DNA from: Rusavskia elegans
Taxonomy: Eukaryota; Ascomycota; Lecanoromycetes; Teloschistales; Teloschistaceae
NCBI GenBank assembly: GCA_011316305.1
Contig: SAUG01000029.1
Coordinates: forward strand, 372,001-436,000
DNA: 64,000 nucleotides
Direction: 5' to 3'
The position numbers and the translations under genes were made by a program. The notes below the pieces were generated by a model. The model had not been told where the DNA came from. It searched no databases and saw only the letters and a list, made by a program, of their open reading frames with translations. Of the stretch, positions 1-12,390 are shown one piece after another; the first letter of the stretch is position 1, and each line of letters begins with the position of its first letter.

Positions 1-99
1 AGGCGCTAAAGCCCTACTACTTCCTTTTTATCTATTTAGTTTAGGTGAAAGCCTACTTTAGTAAATTAAGCTTAATATTGTATATATATAATTTTAATA
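1..99 (+). repeat. 5' LTR of copia A (3' part only)
   Basis: The sequence matches the last 99 bases of the LTR at 15523-15698 in the same orientation. It ends in AATTTTAATA, where the less mutated 3' LTR has GATTTCAACA. The first 77 bases lie outside the window. Confidence 0.9.
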
Positions 100-119
100 G
101 GTTTTAAACCCGGAAGTTC
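100..119 (+). other. Primer-binding site of copia A
   Basis: The 20 bases directly after the 5' LTR correspond to the same place in copia B (12371-12390, minus strand), with transitions between them. The position, GGTT start and GCCCGG core are consistent with a copia primer-binding site. The priming tRNA is not identified. Confidence 0.55.
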
Positions 120-999
120 TAGCCGAGTTAGTTTATAATAGTTATTATTATTATTAGCGAGTATTATATCTTTAACTTTAATTCCTTTATATTTTTGTCG
201 AATTTTTTTTCCTATCTACCTTCTAATAGATCCGATATATATTATAAAACCGTATAAAGTATTTAGTACGGCGAATCATAAAGTCTATGGTTATATTACT
301 ATCTAAAAGTACTCCGGCTACTACCGAAATTATAAATAGCTAAATAGACCTTTTTTATTTTATTTTATAACCTTTTCTAGCCGTTTAAACTATTAACTTT
401 TTTACTTTTAGATAGAATTATTAAGTCGCTAATTTACTACGTATAGATATACGATAGTTAGAATTTTAAGATTAGATTTTTATAATTATTAGTTTTAAAT
501 TCTACTATCTAGCTAATATTAGTTATTAGTATATACTCTATAATAATCTAGATGGTTAAGCTTATATTAGCTTCTATAAATAAATATAGAAAGTAACTAT
601 CTAGTTAATTTAGTATAAACTAGAGCTTCTATAAAATAGAAAGCTAGTAGACTATATTTCTAATTATTATATTTTTCCTAACTTCCTAATAGTTTAAGCG
701 AGCCTTTACTATTTTTGAACGAACTACCTTATATCTAGAACTAGAGCTATCAAGTTTATTTATCGGCTTTACTAGCTATATTATATAGTCCTAAATAATA
801 TAAAAACTTAAAGCTTTCTATTTATTATTAAAGACTATTATTATATCGTTTTAGTTTTCGAAACAATATCTAATCTATTTTAAATTATATATCTATTTCT
901 ATATAATTATCATTTACGTTTTATACTAATTCTTATAACTTTAAAAATCTTAAATAATAATTTTATTTTAAAAACTATCTAATAATCTCCGGTTAAACT

Positions 1000-1842
1000 A
1001 AACTAATTATAATTTCTATTTTTCTATCGAAAACTATAGGCTCCTATATAACTAATAGTAAATTAACTTCGCTATCTAGATCCTATCTATGATTAGATAC
1101 TAATTACTATTTATTAAAAATCTTTTTTATTCTATCTAAAGATAACCCGGATTTTTTCATAACTTTTAGTTTCTTTTTGATATTTCTAAGCCCGAGTAAT
1201 TTATTCGGCTTCGAAATTATTATACCTCCCGGACTTTTTTTTAAAATACTATTTTTTATAGTATTTTACAATCCAATACTAAGTTTAGTAATATATCTAC
1301 CTCTATAATATTAACTATAAATAATATTAAGCTAGAGGGTTTTAGCTATTCTATTAATATAGTTCTAAATTTTAAAGTCTATTCGGATTATAAAAATTAG
1401 AAGGAAGCTATTATAATCTATTTTATTTTTAATAACTTCCGAGCCGCTACTAAAGGTCTTTTATCCCCGGCTTTTTCTAATTATAAGTAAAAATAGATAG
1501 AACGTACTAATATATTAATTAAGATTACCTATAGTATTTATACTAAAAATTCCATTAAAAATATTATATTAGATATTAAAAAGATACTAGATGAATTCTA
1601 TATATAATATAGAATCTATAATACTAGTAAATTTATAGAATTCGACGTCTAGCTAGATACCCTTTATTATAATAGTTTTTTAAAAAGTATAGAGATTTAT
1701 ATAGCTAAATTTCGCGAGTATATTAATAAAATTTTAGCTATAGGCGTTATTATTTTAGAAAGCCTTTTTATTTCAAAATTTCTTTAGAATTTTAGGGCCG
1801 TTTTTAGCTACTTCTAGATTTTATTTATTTAAAATAACGTTA
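1000..1842 (+). pseudogene. Gag of copia A, N-terminal part (RIP-ruined)
   Basis: This is the + strand equivalent of the copia B gag frame (11580 down to about 10600). The shared stretch includes the Pro/Ser-rich N terminus near 1150-1240 and the tract at 1740-1842 that in B leads to the zinc knuckle. Many TAA/TAG codons stand where Gln or Trp is expected. The frame is cut at 1842 by the MITE and resumes at 2618. Gag would have formed the virus-like particle. The exact start is not decidable because ATG codons are often mutated to ATA. Confidence 0.65.
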
Positions 1843-2261
1843 CCTTAGGCGGCGCTGCTAGTTTCTAGATGGCCTGTTAATTTTGTATTGATTTAAAGTT
1901 ATATAGTAGATATAATAGACAGTGTATTAACAGTTAAATATTCCATAACTACTGATAGATATTAAATATTAACGAATAAGACGTTATTAAAAACAGCGAG
2001 TTTAGTATTACTACTATAGAAAGGCTGTTTATAAAAACTTTAAATTAATTTTAAACAGACTATAAGTTCTGAGTGCGAGCTAATCTAAAGTTAACAGCTA
2101 GTTTATAAAGACTTTGTTTCTACTAAATATCAATTCGATATTAAAACGATATTTAAAATTATTAAAAATTCAAGAATAAATAAACTATTAGTATTAAAAT
2201 CTAGGTACAAGATGTTTTAATTCAGAGGTCAAAATAGTATATAATATTCTATCTTCCTAGA

Positions 2262-2322
2262 AACTAGTCCTGATTAGGCTAATTCGGTAGGCTCGGGGTT
2301 CGAATCCCTCGGTTTTTAATTT
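2262..2322 (+). other. tRNA-like segment with box B inside the MITE
   Basis: GGTTCGAATCC matches the pol III box B consensus exactly. Just upstream is a D-arm-like stretch (TTAGGCTAATTCGGTAGGC) resembling a box A region, and a run of T follows. The anticodon arm is missing, so this is not a normal tRNA gene; the T stem is also imperfect. It could be a degenerate tRNA-derived promoter or a short tRNA-like RNA. Confidence 0.4.
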
Positions 2323-2367
2323 TTTTAAACTATTTTAGCGATTTAAATAACCTAGATAAAATAAATT

Positions 2368-2396
2368 GACCTTTCGGATTAAGACCTCGAAAGGTC
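2368..2396. other. Perfect 9-bp hairpin in the MITE
   Basis: GACCTTTCG (2368-2376) pairs with CGAAAGGTC (2388-2396) across an 11-base loop, downstream of the tRNA-like segment. Confidence 0.6.
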
Positions 2397-2617
2397 GATC
2401 TAGAATCCGAGATATCGATTTTTATATTTTACGGTAATTTAAATATAATACGAGCAGCCTGTTTTACAGAAACGTAATATTTTTTAAAACAAATATATAT
2501 AATTACGGTATATTCGTATAGCCCATGCTCGATATTTTTCGTCACGTGATGTTTTCAATAACATGATAAAAACAGCGTTTTAACAGGCTGTTCAGATACT
2601 AGAGGCGTCACCTAAGG

Positions 2618-4945
2618 TATTATTAGTAATAAAGATAAGAAAATAGTTACTTTAAATAAAACTATTAGTACTACTATTAAAAAGGAATATTGCTAATATA
2701 ATAATAGTAAATCTACTACTACTAGAACTAAAGCCTTTCTATCTATAAATAATTTAAATAAATAAATTATTAAAATCGACTACTTATCCTACTATAACTA
2801 AAATAGTTATAAAAAAGATATCTATTATAGTCTATATTCTAGATTAAAAAAGGTTTAGATAGTAAAGAAATAGAAGAATAGTAGTAGTAAATACTAAGAA
2901 AGTAATAGTAATAAAAATAAAAGCGGTAAGGAAAAGAATAGTGAAAATAGTAAAAATAATAAAAATAATAAGTCTAAAAATAATAAATTTAAAAATAAAT
3001 TTAAAAATAAATCTAAAAAATCTAAAAAATTACTAAATTTTATTATAATAGTTTCGGCTCCTATTAATTTTAGCTTTATAACTATTATTTCTGTAGCCTT
3101 ATCGGCTTTATTAACCAAATTAGATTATACTAATAGTTAGATATTCGATATTATTTCTAACTATTATATTACTTTCTAGTAGTATTCTTTTATTAAATCT
3201 AGTATAATATCTATTTAGAAAAAGTTTATTACCGGTAATAGTAATATTATTAGCTTTTAACCGATCGCTAAAGGTACTTTTAATTTTAATTACTTTATTA
3301 ATAGTAAATACTATTCTATAGAATTTTATAACGTTTTTTATAATTCCGGGTCTAGCGTTAACTTTCTATTAATATTATAAATTTAGACAATAGATATTAA
3401 AGTAATAATTAAAAACTATAGCTTTAGCTTTAATTTTAGTATTCCGGATTTAATATTAACTATCTATATATACGAAGATCTATTTCTATTAAATAATAAT
3501 ACTATATAGCGCGGCTTTATAAAAAAAAATTTTATTTTTTTTATTTTCTATTTTCGTCCTTATTTTTATTAATATCTAATATAGTTTTAAAGGCTTTTAC
3601 CGAAATATCGGTAGAAGTAGTAAGTATTTTATACGCCCGGCTTAGATATCTAGATAACTAGTATTTATATAAATTAGTAAATATATTTATAGAAATCTAT
3701 TTATTTAAAGTTTCTAAATCTATATTCGATTTATATAAAATTTATATTCTAGGTAAATAATATAAATAGCTTTATAGAAACTATATCGACCTAGATAGTA
3801 GTTCTATAGACTTCGTTTATATTAACTATATAAAACCTATTTAAGAAAATAAAGTTCTAATAATATAAAATAGGAGCTAATAAATCTTTAATTTTCTATA
3901 TAATAATATCTAGAAGTATAGTATTTATATAACTAAAATAAAAAATAGTTCCGAAACTTTTAAATACTAGAACTACTTCTATATTTATAATAAAAAGAGG
4001 GTTTTTATTATTAATTATTTTTATAGCGAGAATGAATTTAGGAGCTATATTATATCTAAAAGCTTTACTAATAAAAGTATTTAGTAGATATCGACTATAT
4101 CTAATAATTTATAAATAAACAGTATTTCTAAACGCTTTAGATAAATGCTAATATATAAAGCCTATCCTATATTAGTTTATAGCAGCTTTCATAAAAAATA
4201 TTAGCTATTATTTATTAAAGTTACTATTTTTCTATATTTCCGATTATTTAGTAGTATATTAGATATAATTCTATATAAAAAGGAATATAGTAAACCTCTA
4301 GATTTAAACTAATTCTATATTTTAAATTTCATAGTATATCTAATATATAGTAAAAAAATTCGAAAATTCTATCATTAAAGCTATAAATATATTTTAGTTA
4401 GTTACTTTAGTAATATTATCTATAAACTAACAAATTTTTACAATATAATTATCTATATCTATTCTATAGTACTTAAAAAAATAGATGAAAACCTGTATTT
4501 ATTAGATTTATAAAAGTTTAAAGAATCTAAAAGTAAATAGTAACTTTTATAGAAATAATAATATATTAATAGACAGTCTAATTCTAGAAAATTATAATTA
4601 TAATCTTCTATCAATATCTAAACTAATAGCTCTCTTTTACTAAATTCTAGTACTTTACCGAATTCTTTTTATTTATAGTTAAGTTCTATTACCGGCTAAT
4701 TTATCTAATAGTCTTTATATTATTAAAATTTATAAATCGAATTCTAATTCCGGTTCCGATATATTATTGCTCTATTTTTGGACTATTATATTTTATCTTT
4801 AAACCGATTATATTATCTAATCTTTTATTAAAGTTCTATATAAACATCCCGAATTCCGGGTACTAGATAATTATAATTACTTCTCGCTAGATCAAATTAT
4901 AAATATCCATATTTTTATTAGTACTATTAAAAAATATATAATATT
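2618..4945 (+). pseudogene. Gag C-terminus, protease and integrase of copia A (RIP-ruined)
   Basis: After the MITE the frame continues with the zinc-knuckle region near 2770-2815 (CCHC positions now mostly Tyr), then a Lys/Ser/Asn-rich linker at 2880-3040. A protease region follows near 3130-3180, where the Asp-containing motif lies in a TTCGATATT context. The GAG-pre-integrase segment at about 3570-3700 still reads RLRYLD.QYLYKL-like. The integrase core runs to about 4700. The frame is broken at 4945 by copia B and resumes at 12567. Known role: polyprotein processing and cDNA integration. Nothing here is functional. Confidence 0.75.
4941..4945. repeat. Target site duplication of copia B, left (ATATT)
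   Basis: ATATT directly precedes the LTR start TGTTG at 4946 and is repeated exactly at 12567-12571. Five base pairs is the usual copia duplication length. Confidence 0.95.
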
Positions 4946-5121
4946 TGTTGAAATCATATGTGTGGAATATCAAGTTTGATTTACTAAGGTAGGCTTTCGC
5001 CTGGACTAAATATATAAGAAGGAGGTAGCAGGGCCTTAGCGCCGAGAGATACTAGGCCTAATCGGTACTAGCGCCCTTAGTATCTTAATATAGCTATTAT
5101 ACGTAATACGTACTTCTAATA
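4946..5121 (-). repeat. 3' LTR of copia B
   Basis: A 176-bp LTR. In + orientation it starts TGTTGAAATCATATG and ends ACTTCTAATA (CA mutated to TA). It is better preserved than the partner LTR at its left end. A purine-rich ATAGGAG (minus strand) at 5122-5128 fits a polypurine tract. Confidence 0.93.
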
Positions 5122-5400
5122 CTCCTATATAAATAATATACTATATACGTACCGAGGGTAAAAATTAAATAGACTCGCTATATACTCGCTAAAAAACCTG
5201 TAGGAAAAAGAGTTTATATATAATAAAAGCGAGGTAGATAAAGTTTAAAGAGCTCCTATAGTAGATATATATATATAAATTATAAAAATCGAAATCTAGA
5301 TAAAAGAAAATTAGAGCTTCCTATAGCTTCTATAGTATTCTAAACCCCCTATAGTAGTAGTATATTTAGTAGAATACTAGTATAGGTACTAGTTTATAAT

Positions 5401-6597
5401 ATAGATTTATTTAAAGTATTTAAAACAGATATCGCCCGATTAAAAGGGCGTATCTAGGGCTTTAGTAATTAAAAGTACCTATCTAGTAGTAAGTTATAGG
5501 TATTATCGGTTATTATCGATACCGCCGAAGTACTAAAAGGTATAGATATTATATTTTTTTTTAACTTACTAAAAGAGTATATACTAAGCGCCTATTAGAA
5601 TATTATAAGCCTTTATAGATATATTAAAAGTTATATCGCCTAGATAGTCCTAGATATAGAGGTATTTACTATAGCCTCGAGGATTAATATAAGTTTTCGG
5701 ATTATTAACGATTATAGCGCTCTAATAGTACTATTCCTGGAATTCCTATAGAATCTAATAGTTAATTTAGTAGTATAGCTAGATAGCGAAGACCCCGATA
5801 CGTATTTATATATTATTATTATCTAGCTATAGGCAGCTAAAGATATCGTTATCCTAAAAGCTATTAATATTATCTTTTACCTAATAGCGCTTAGATTCGA
5901 GGCTTAGGTAGGATAGTACCCGAGGGTAGAAATAGGATAGATTATTATTATAGTTTATATAGGCGATATTAGCTCGAAAGTTATTAAGTAGTCTATTAAA
6001 TACTTCGATATATACGTATAGGTTAAGCTCTCTAGAAATATAGAAGGTAAAGTTAAATCTTTAAAGGCTACCTAAATCTATAATAGCTATAAATAGTATT
6101 AAATAGAAACGTAGAATATAAAGAATCGAACGGTATAATTTATATATTAGACAGTATAGGATTAATAAAGATATACTCGAAAAAGTAGTAGTAGTAGATA
6201 GCAGGCGAAATTATATAGCGGGCGGCTAGTAGCTAGGGTACTAATTATAGTATACCTATACTAGCTCCGAAAAGCTTTATATAGAGCCTAAATAACTACT
6301 AGGCAGCTAGAAATACTTTAACTAGTATTAAAACTAGTTAATATATTAAATTTAATATAGAATTTAGCAGGGTTTAGACTAAAGGTATATTTTTAGTATT
6401 TTACTACTAAAATAGAAAAATAAATCCGGATATAAATAACTATATATAGATTTCGATCGAATATACTATCGGAAAGTATATAAAAGGTATAGCGATTTAA
6501 AAATAATATAGGTATTATATAGGTAGGCCTATAGGGCCTAGAATTATTTAGGGGCTTAACTACTCCCTTTAATATATATTATACTCTCTAAAGATAA
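5401..6597 (+). pseudogene. Antisense accessory frame of copia B, 399 codons, unknown function
   Basis: This frame runs opposite to gag-pol in the region between the end of pol and the 3' LTR. It reads from ATA (probable mutated ATG; following residues DLFKVFKTDI) to a TAA shared with copy C. Nearly all internal stops are TAG/TAA explicable as mutated CAG, CAA or TGG. Copy C has a frame of exactly the same length (33326-34522) with mostly conservative differences. Readable stretches include VLDIEVFTIASRINISFRII and a hydrophobic run just after it. The frame may extend upstream toward 5170, but A, B and C differ by 2-base indels there. No known domain is recognised. The high AT content makes chance open frames easier, so coding status is inferred. 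Confidence 0.5.
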
Positions 6598-6626
6598 TAT
6601 TTATAGGTATATAGTAATCGCTAATA

Positions 6627-6651
6627 CCCCGGAATTAATTATATTCCGGGG
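6627..6651. terminator. GC-rich hairpin between convergent frames of copia B
   Basis: CCCCGGAAT (6627-6635) and ATTCCGGGG (6643-6651) form perfect 9-bp arms around a 7-base loop. It sits between the stop of the antisense frame (6597) and the stop of pol (about 6712, minus strand). Copy C keeps most of it near 34552-34576 and A has a remnant near 14056-14068. A transcription-end or RNA-structure role is an inference. Confidence 0.45.
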
Positions 6652-6711
6652 AAGATTATTATTAAAAGGATCTTTATAATTTAGACGGATTATTACTATT
6701 ATTACTTAAGG

Positions 6712-9700
6712 TTTAGAACGTTTTCGGGTCTTTAAGCCTAAACGCTATATAGAAAGCCTTAAATTTACCCTTATCTAGGGCTTTAATAAATCTATTAGTA
6801 ACTATTTACTCTATTAGAATATACTAAAGGTTAATAATTTTATTAATAACTTTCTCCTATAGGAACTTAACGTAGATATTAATATATTTAGTACGGCTAT
6901 AGAACTAAGGGTTTTTAGCGAGGGTAATAGCGCCCTAATTATTATTATAGAGAGTTACTATATTTAGGGTAGTATTTAGATCCTATTCGTCGATTAATAG
7001 CTAACTTAGGATATAATTTAACTAAATAGCCTCTTTAGTAGTTCTAGTCTCCCTATCTAACTCTACTTCGGTAGTTAATATAGCTATAGTTACTTACCGT
7101 TTAGATAACTAGCTAATAGCGCCGGATCTAATATTAAAAATATATCTAAAAGTAGAATAATAGGTTTTATAGTTATCTACCTAATTAGCGTCGGTATACC
7201 CCCGAAGCTTCTATAGGTCGCTTCTATAAATAAAAATAAAGTAAGCTATTCTATATAGGTATTTAAAGATTCTAGTAATAGCGTTCTAGTAGTAGCTTAT
7301 AGAGTTAAACGAGTATCGGCTAATATTAAAAATAGTAAAAGTAATATCGGGGTAGGTTCTAAATATAGCGTATATTAAGGAGCCGATAGCGCTCTAATAT
7401 TTATACTTTATTAGTAGGGAGTAGTCCTAATTAGCGGGAACAGTTTCTAAATAAAGGCCGGAATCTATAGAAATAGAAATATTATTTTTATAGATAGTCA
7501 AGCTATAATTCTTTAGAATTTATTCGATATAGATAGTTTTATTTAACTAAATAGTACGGAGTTCCCGATTCCTAATAATTTTTATACCGAGGTAGAAGTT
7601 AATAAGGTCTAGATCTAATATTTAAAAATATTTATTTAGATATACCTTAATATTATCGAAATCCTAATAACTAGTACTATATAGAAGGATATTATTAATA
7701 TAAACGCCGATAATAATTATACTATTATAAAAAATACTATAATCGGATTCTAGAGGTTTAAAGCTAATAGTAATAAAAAATTTCGTAAAATAGTAGTACT
7801 AGACCCGAGGTAACTATTTAAAACTATAGAAGGCTTTCCGAAATTTATATATTATATTAGAGTCGCCGAAACTAGTAGGATATTATATATAGATAATCTT
7901 ATCGATATAACTATAGAGGAAGGCTATTTTAATATCTATTTAATCGAGCTCTAGATTATAGGCGGTAGCTATAGTAAAGATAGCTTTATATAATATTAGC
8001 TTAATAATAGAAGCGAAGGTTTTATTAAAATCGATACCGGCTTCCTATTTAAAGCTATAAATAATTTAGCGAGCTTTAAAGCGCGTAATCTTACTATCGG
8101 CGTCCCTTTTAATCTTATATACCTATTTACTTTCTAGGAGATATTTTATAGAAGGTAGTAATACTTTAGTATATAGTATCTACGTATTATTTAGTTCTAA
8201 TAATACTAGTTCTTCTTCTATAGCTTTATATTATTTATCGGTATAGAGTAAATCTATAGCCTCCTTATATAACTAGGGTTCGGAAGAATCTAATATAGTA
8301 CCTTTTTTTATAATACTAATAAATATATAGATATTTATAATTAGATCTAGTAAAGAATAATTATAATTATCTAGTACCCGGAATTCGGGGTAGTTATATA
8401 GGACTTTAATAAGGGATTAGGTAGTATAGTCGGTTTATAGGCAAGATATAATAGTCTAAAAACGGGGTAGTAATTTATTAGAATTCAATTCGGAATTATT
8501 AACTTCGGTAATATAAAGTCTAGCGGGTAGGTTAGCCGGTAAAGAAGCTTAACTATAGATAAAAAGAGTCCGATAAAGTATCGGAAGAACTATTAATTTA
8601 GATATTAAAAGGAGATTACTAGGTTATAGTTATAATTTCCTAGAATTAGACTTTTTATTAGTACGCTGCTGTTTCCGCGGGGGCTACTATTAAAGTTTAT
8701 TTTCTAATTCTTCTAACTCCTATATATCTAATAAATCTAGATTTTAACCTATTTCTTTAAATATTATAGAAGAGGCGCGAATAATCTTATTTTAAAAATT
8801 TAATAGCTTATAGATAGTATTACTAAAGTAACCGACTAAAATATATTTATAGTTCCGATTATAGAATTTCCGAATTTTCTTACTATATATTAGGTATACT
8901 ATAGAATCTAGAACGCGGAATCGGCTTAAATCTAGAGGTTTACTATACTCCTTTTTATATAAAGTAATACCTAATTTACTACTAAGTAACCGGAAATATA
9001 GAAAGATAGTAGCTTTAATAAATAACGGCTAATATTTCTTACTAAGGCCGCTATAAACTAATATAGGGTAGGCTTTATATATTAGTATCTGCCCGAAATA
9101 TTCGGATATACTATTCTATTATAGATTATTAGATATAGTAAGCTCCTACTAGATACCTTTATTAGCGAAGCTTTTAGATATAATATAGCTTCTAAATTCG
9201 TTATCGCTATAAAAATATTTAATAATAAAGACGCCTTTCTTATTATAGGCGTAGAAGTAGTTCTAGTATTTTAGGGTTTTAGAGGTGTCTTTTAATTTGG
9301 TTATATAGATACTATACTTCTAGGTATTATTATTTAGAAAAGTAAAGATATATCAATTCCTATCGTATATAACTAGAACTTTACTCTTTCGAATAGAACC
9401 TATACAATTAGTATAAATAAAGTCTATAGGGCCGCTGCTAGGGCGGATATAGCTTCTATAAAGCTAATTATATTATTTACCTAGAATATAAGCTTTATAG
9501 AAATCGGATTTAGATTTAGGGACTTTAAATAGATCGATCCCTATAAATATATTCGCTAATTTATATAAGTTCTGGTTATTAAAGTATCTAAACCGGGTAT
9601 ACTAGATACTTTCTATTTCTACCGATATTTTAGTATAGGCCTTTAAAGCTATATCGGGTATTAATAAAAATAAGGATAAAGATAGAAAAGAAGAGGAAAA

Positions 9701-11580
9701 AAAAATAGAAGAAGATTTTATAGGACCGCGCTATATAGTATTAATATTTAGTAGAAACAGACTTTTATATATATAGGTAGTTAATATTAAATCCGGAATA
9801 CTAAAATTAAAGCTAAAGCTAGAATCTTTAATAATTACTTTAGCGCCTATTTTCTAAATTTATAATATTAATAGTAGATTAGCGCCGGACCTAGAGGTAT
9901 AAAGAATATTATAGAATTCTATAGGGCGGTATTTATTATTAATAAAGTAATTAAATATAATAGTACCTTTAGCGATTAGTCGGGGGCTAACGGCGCTTCT
10001 AATACTAGTAATAGGCTCGCTCTAAATAGGTCTTATAGTAGATTTAATAAAGAGGTACTACTAAAAGGTAGTATAATAGTTATAGGTATAGTTAAATATC
10101 TAACCGTTAGTAAGGTCTAGTTTATTTAATAAGGCCGATAAGGCTATAAAAATAAGAGTTATAAAGCTAAAGTTAGTAAGAGCCGGTACTACTATAATAA
10201 AGTTTAGTAATTTTTTAAACTCGGTAGACTTATCTTTAGATTTATTATTTTTAGACTTATTATCTTTACTATCCTTACTATTCTTTCTTTTACCGCCTTT
10301 ATTTTCATTACTACTATTACCTTTCTAGCGTTTATTACCGCTATTTTTCTATTTATTTACTATCTAAACTTTCTTTAATTTAGAATATAGGCTATAGTAG
10401 GTATCCTTTATATAGCCGTCTCGGTTATAGTAAAAATAGTAGTCGACTTTAATAACTTACTTATTCGGGTTATTTATAAATAGGAAGGCTTTAGTTCTAG
10501 TAGTAGTAGACTCGGTACTACTATATTAGTAATATTCCTTACTAATAGTAGTACTAATAGTTTTATCTAGGGTAACTACTTTCTATTTTCGCCTATCCTT
10601 ATCTCTAATAATAATATTACTTTAGGTAAATAAGGTCTAGAAGTAGCTAAAAGAGGTACTAAGGCCCTAAAGAAATTTTAAAATAAAAAAGCTCTCTAAA
10701 ATAGTAATACCTATAGCTAAAATCTCGTTAGTAAACTCGCGAAACTTAGCTATATAGGCCTTTATATTCTCGAAGGAACTATTATAATAGAGGATATCTA
10801 GCTAGGCGTTAAATTCTATAAGCTTACCGGTACTATAGATTCTATATTATATCTAGAGTTTATCTAGTATCTTTTTAGTATCTAATATAATATCTTTAAT
10901 AAGATTTTTAGTATTAGTACTATAGGTCGTCTTAATTACTATATAGGCGCGTTCTATATATTCTTTCTTATACTCGGAAATATCCGGAAGTAGAAAGCCT
11001 TTAATAGCGGCTCGGAAGTTATTAAAAATATAGTAGGCTATAATACCTTTTTCCTAGTTCTTATAGTCCGAACGGGTCTCGAGCTTCGGAACTATACTAA
11101 TAAGGTAGCTAGAACCCCCTAGTTTAGTATTATCTATAGTTAGTATAAAGGTAGATATATTACCGAGTTTAGTACTAGACTAAATTAGAGTTCTATAAAA
11201 AGTAGCGCCGTAGAAGTCGGATATAGTAGGGGATCTAGGCGGCGAATAGCCTAGAAAAATAATAATTTCGAAGCCGAATAAGTTACTCGGGCTTAGAGGT
11301 ATTAGAGGGAGACTAAAAGCTATAAAAAGATCCGGGTCGTCTTTAGATATAATAAAGGGTAATATTAATAGGTAATAATTCAAGTCCGGGTATAGGTAGC
11401 CCTAGATAGTAAAGTCGATTTACTATTAGTTATAGAGAAATCTATAGTCTTCGATAGAAAATTAGAAGTTATAGGTAGTTTAGCTTACCCGGAGGTTATT
11501 AGGTAGTTCCTAAAGGAAATATTATTTAAGACTTTTAAGGTTACGAGGATTAGTATAAGGCCTTAATAATAATAATAATA
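6712..11580 (-). pseudogene. Gag-pol of copia B (RIP-ruined)
   Basis: Read on the minus strand, domains follow in the copia order. Gag runs about 11580-10330 (the stretch 11383-11180 is still open). The CCHC knuckle lies near 10445-10390 in the pattern CX2CX4HX4C with Cys/His now Tyr. Protease is near 10106-10067. The GAG-pre-integrase and integrase core run about 9700-8450, with SDNEF preserved for the second Asp. RT runs about 8280-7300, with LELD.IDIK.AFLY near 7925 and YINN (from YVDD) at 7706-7683. RNase H has YTDAN near 7200 and an Asn-Asn-Gln-Gly-Ala motif further on. The frame ends about 6712 after LKDPKTF. The start codon is not certain. Confidence 0.85.
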
Positions 11581-12370
11581 TAGAGGTAGATATAAGGTTT
11601 AGAATAGGTTAGGTAAAGCTTCGAAAGGTAAAACGATATAATAATAGTCTTTAGTAATAAGTAGGAGGCTTCGAGTTCTTATACTATTTAGGACTAGATA
11701 ATATAGCTAGTAAAACTAAAGCTAGGTTCGATAGCTCTTAATTCTAAAGGCGAACGGTAGTTAGTTTAGAAATAGTAGATACTCGCTTAGACCGTTAGGA
11801 GGTTAGGAAAGATACGATAGCTAGAAATATAGTCTACTAGCCCCCTATTTTATAGGGGTTCTAGCCTATATTAAATTAGCTAGGTTATCGCTTCCTATAT
11901 TTATTTATAATAGCTAGCAGCTGTAGGATATATACCGATAATTAGCGTTAGCTAGGTAGTAGGATATAAAACTAATAATTATAAAGATCTAATTTTAAAA
12001 GCCTAATTACCGTACCTAGTATAATATTCCTATAGTAATATATCTATATATAGTAAATTAGTAACTTAATAGTTCTATCCGAAAGTAAAGAGGTTAGTAG
12101 TTTAAGCGGCTAGAAAAGGTTATAAAGTAAAACGAAAGGAATCTATTTAGCTATTTATAATTTTAGTAGTTACCGGGGTACTTATAGGTAGTAGTATAAC
12201 TATAGACTTTATTATTCGCTATATTAGATACTTTATACGGTTTAATAATATATATCGGATCTATTAAAGGGTAGATAGAAAGGAAAATTCGATAAAGATA
12301 TAAAGAAGTTAAGTATAAAGATATAATACTCGCGAATAATAATAATAACTATTATAAACTAACTCGGCTA

Positions 12371-12390
12371 GAGCTTCCGGGCTTATAACC
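12371..12390 (-). other. Primer-binding site of copia B
   Basis: On the minus strand the 20 bases after the 5' LTR read GGTTATAAGCCCGGAAGCTC. They align with 100-119 in copia A. The priming tRNA is not identified. Confidence 0.55.

Larger units (their letters stand above)
1843..2617. mobile_element. MITE (CCTTAGG family), 775 bp, in copia A gag
   Basis: The ends are imperfect terminal inverted repeats of about 38 bp; both start CCTTAGG and share the pattern GYGRCGCYKCTAGTWTCT further in. The flanks are TA (1841-1842 and 2618-2619). Copy C carries the uninterrupted target with a single TA at the matching place, which proves an insertion with TA duplication as in Tc1/mariner-type elements. No transposase frame is present, so it is non-autonomous. 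It keeps many CA and TG dinucleotides and is far less RIP-mutated than the surrounding gag, so it is probably younger or escaped RIP by copy number or length. Confidence 0.88.

Noticed and set aside
2894..3118. 74-codon minus-strand Leu/Phe-rich open frame
   Set aside because: It is the complement of the Lys/Asn/Ser-rich linker of copia A on the + strand.
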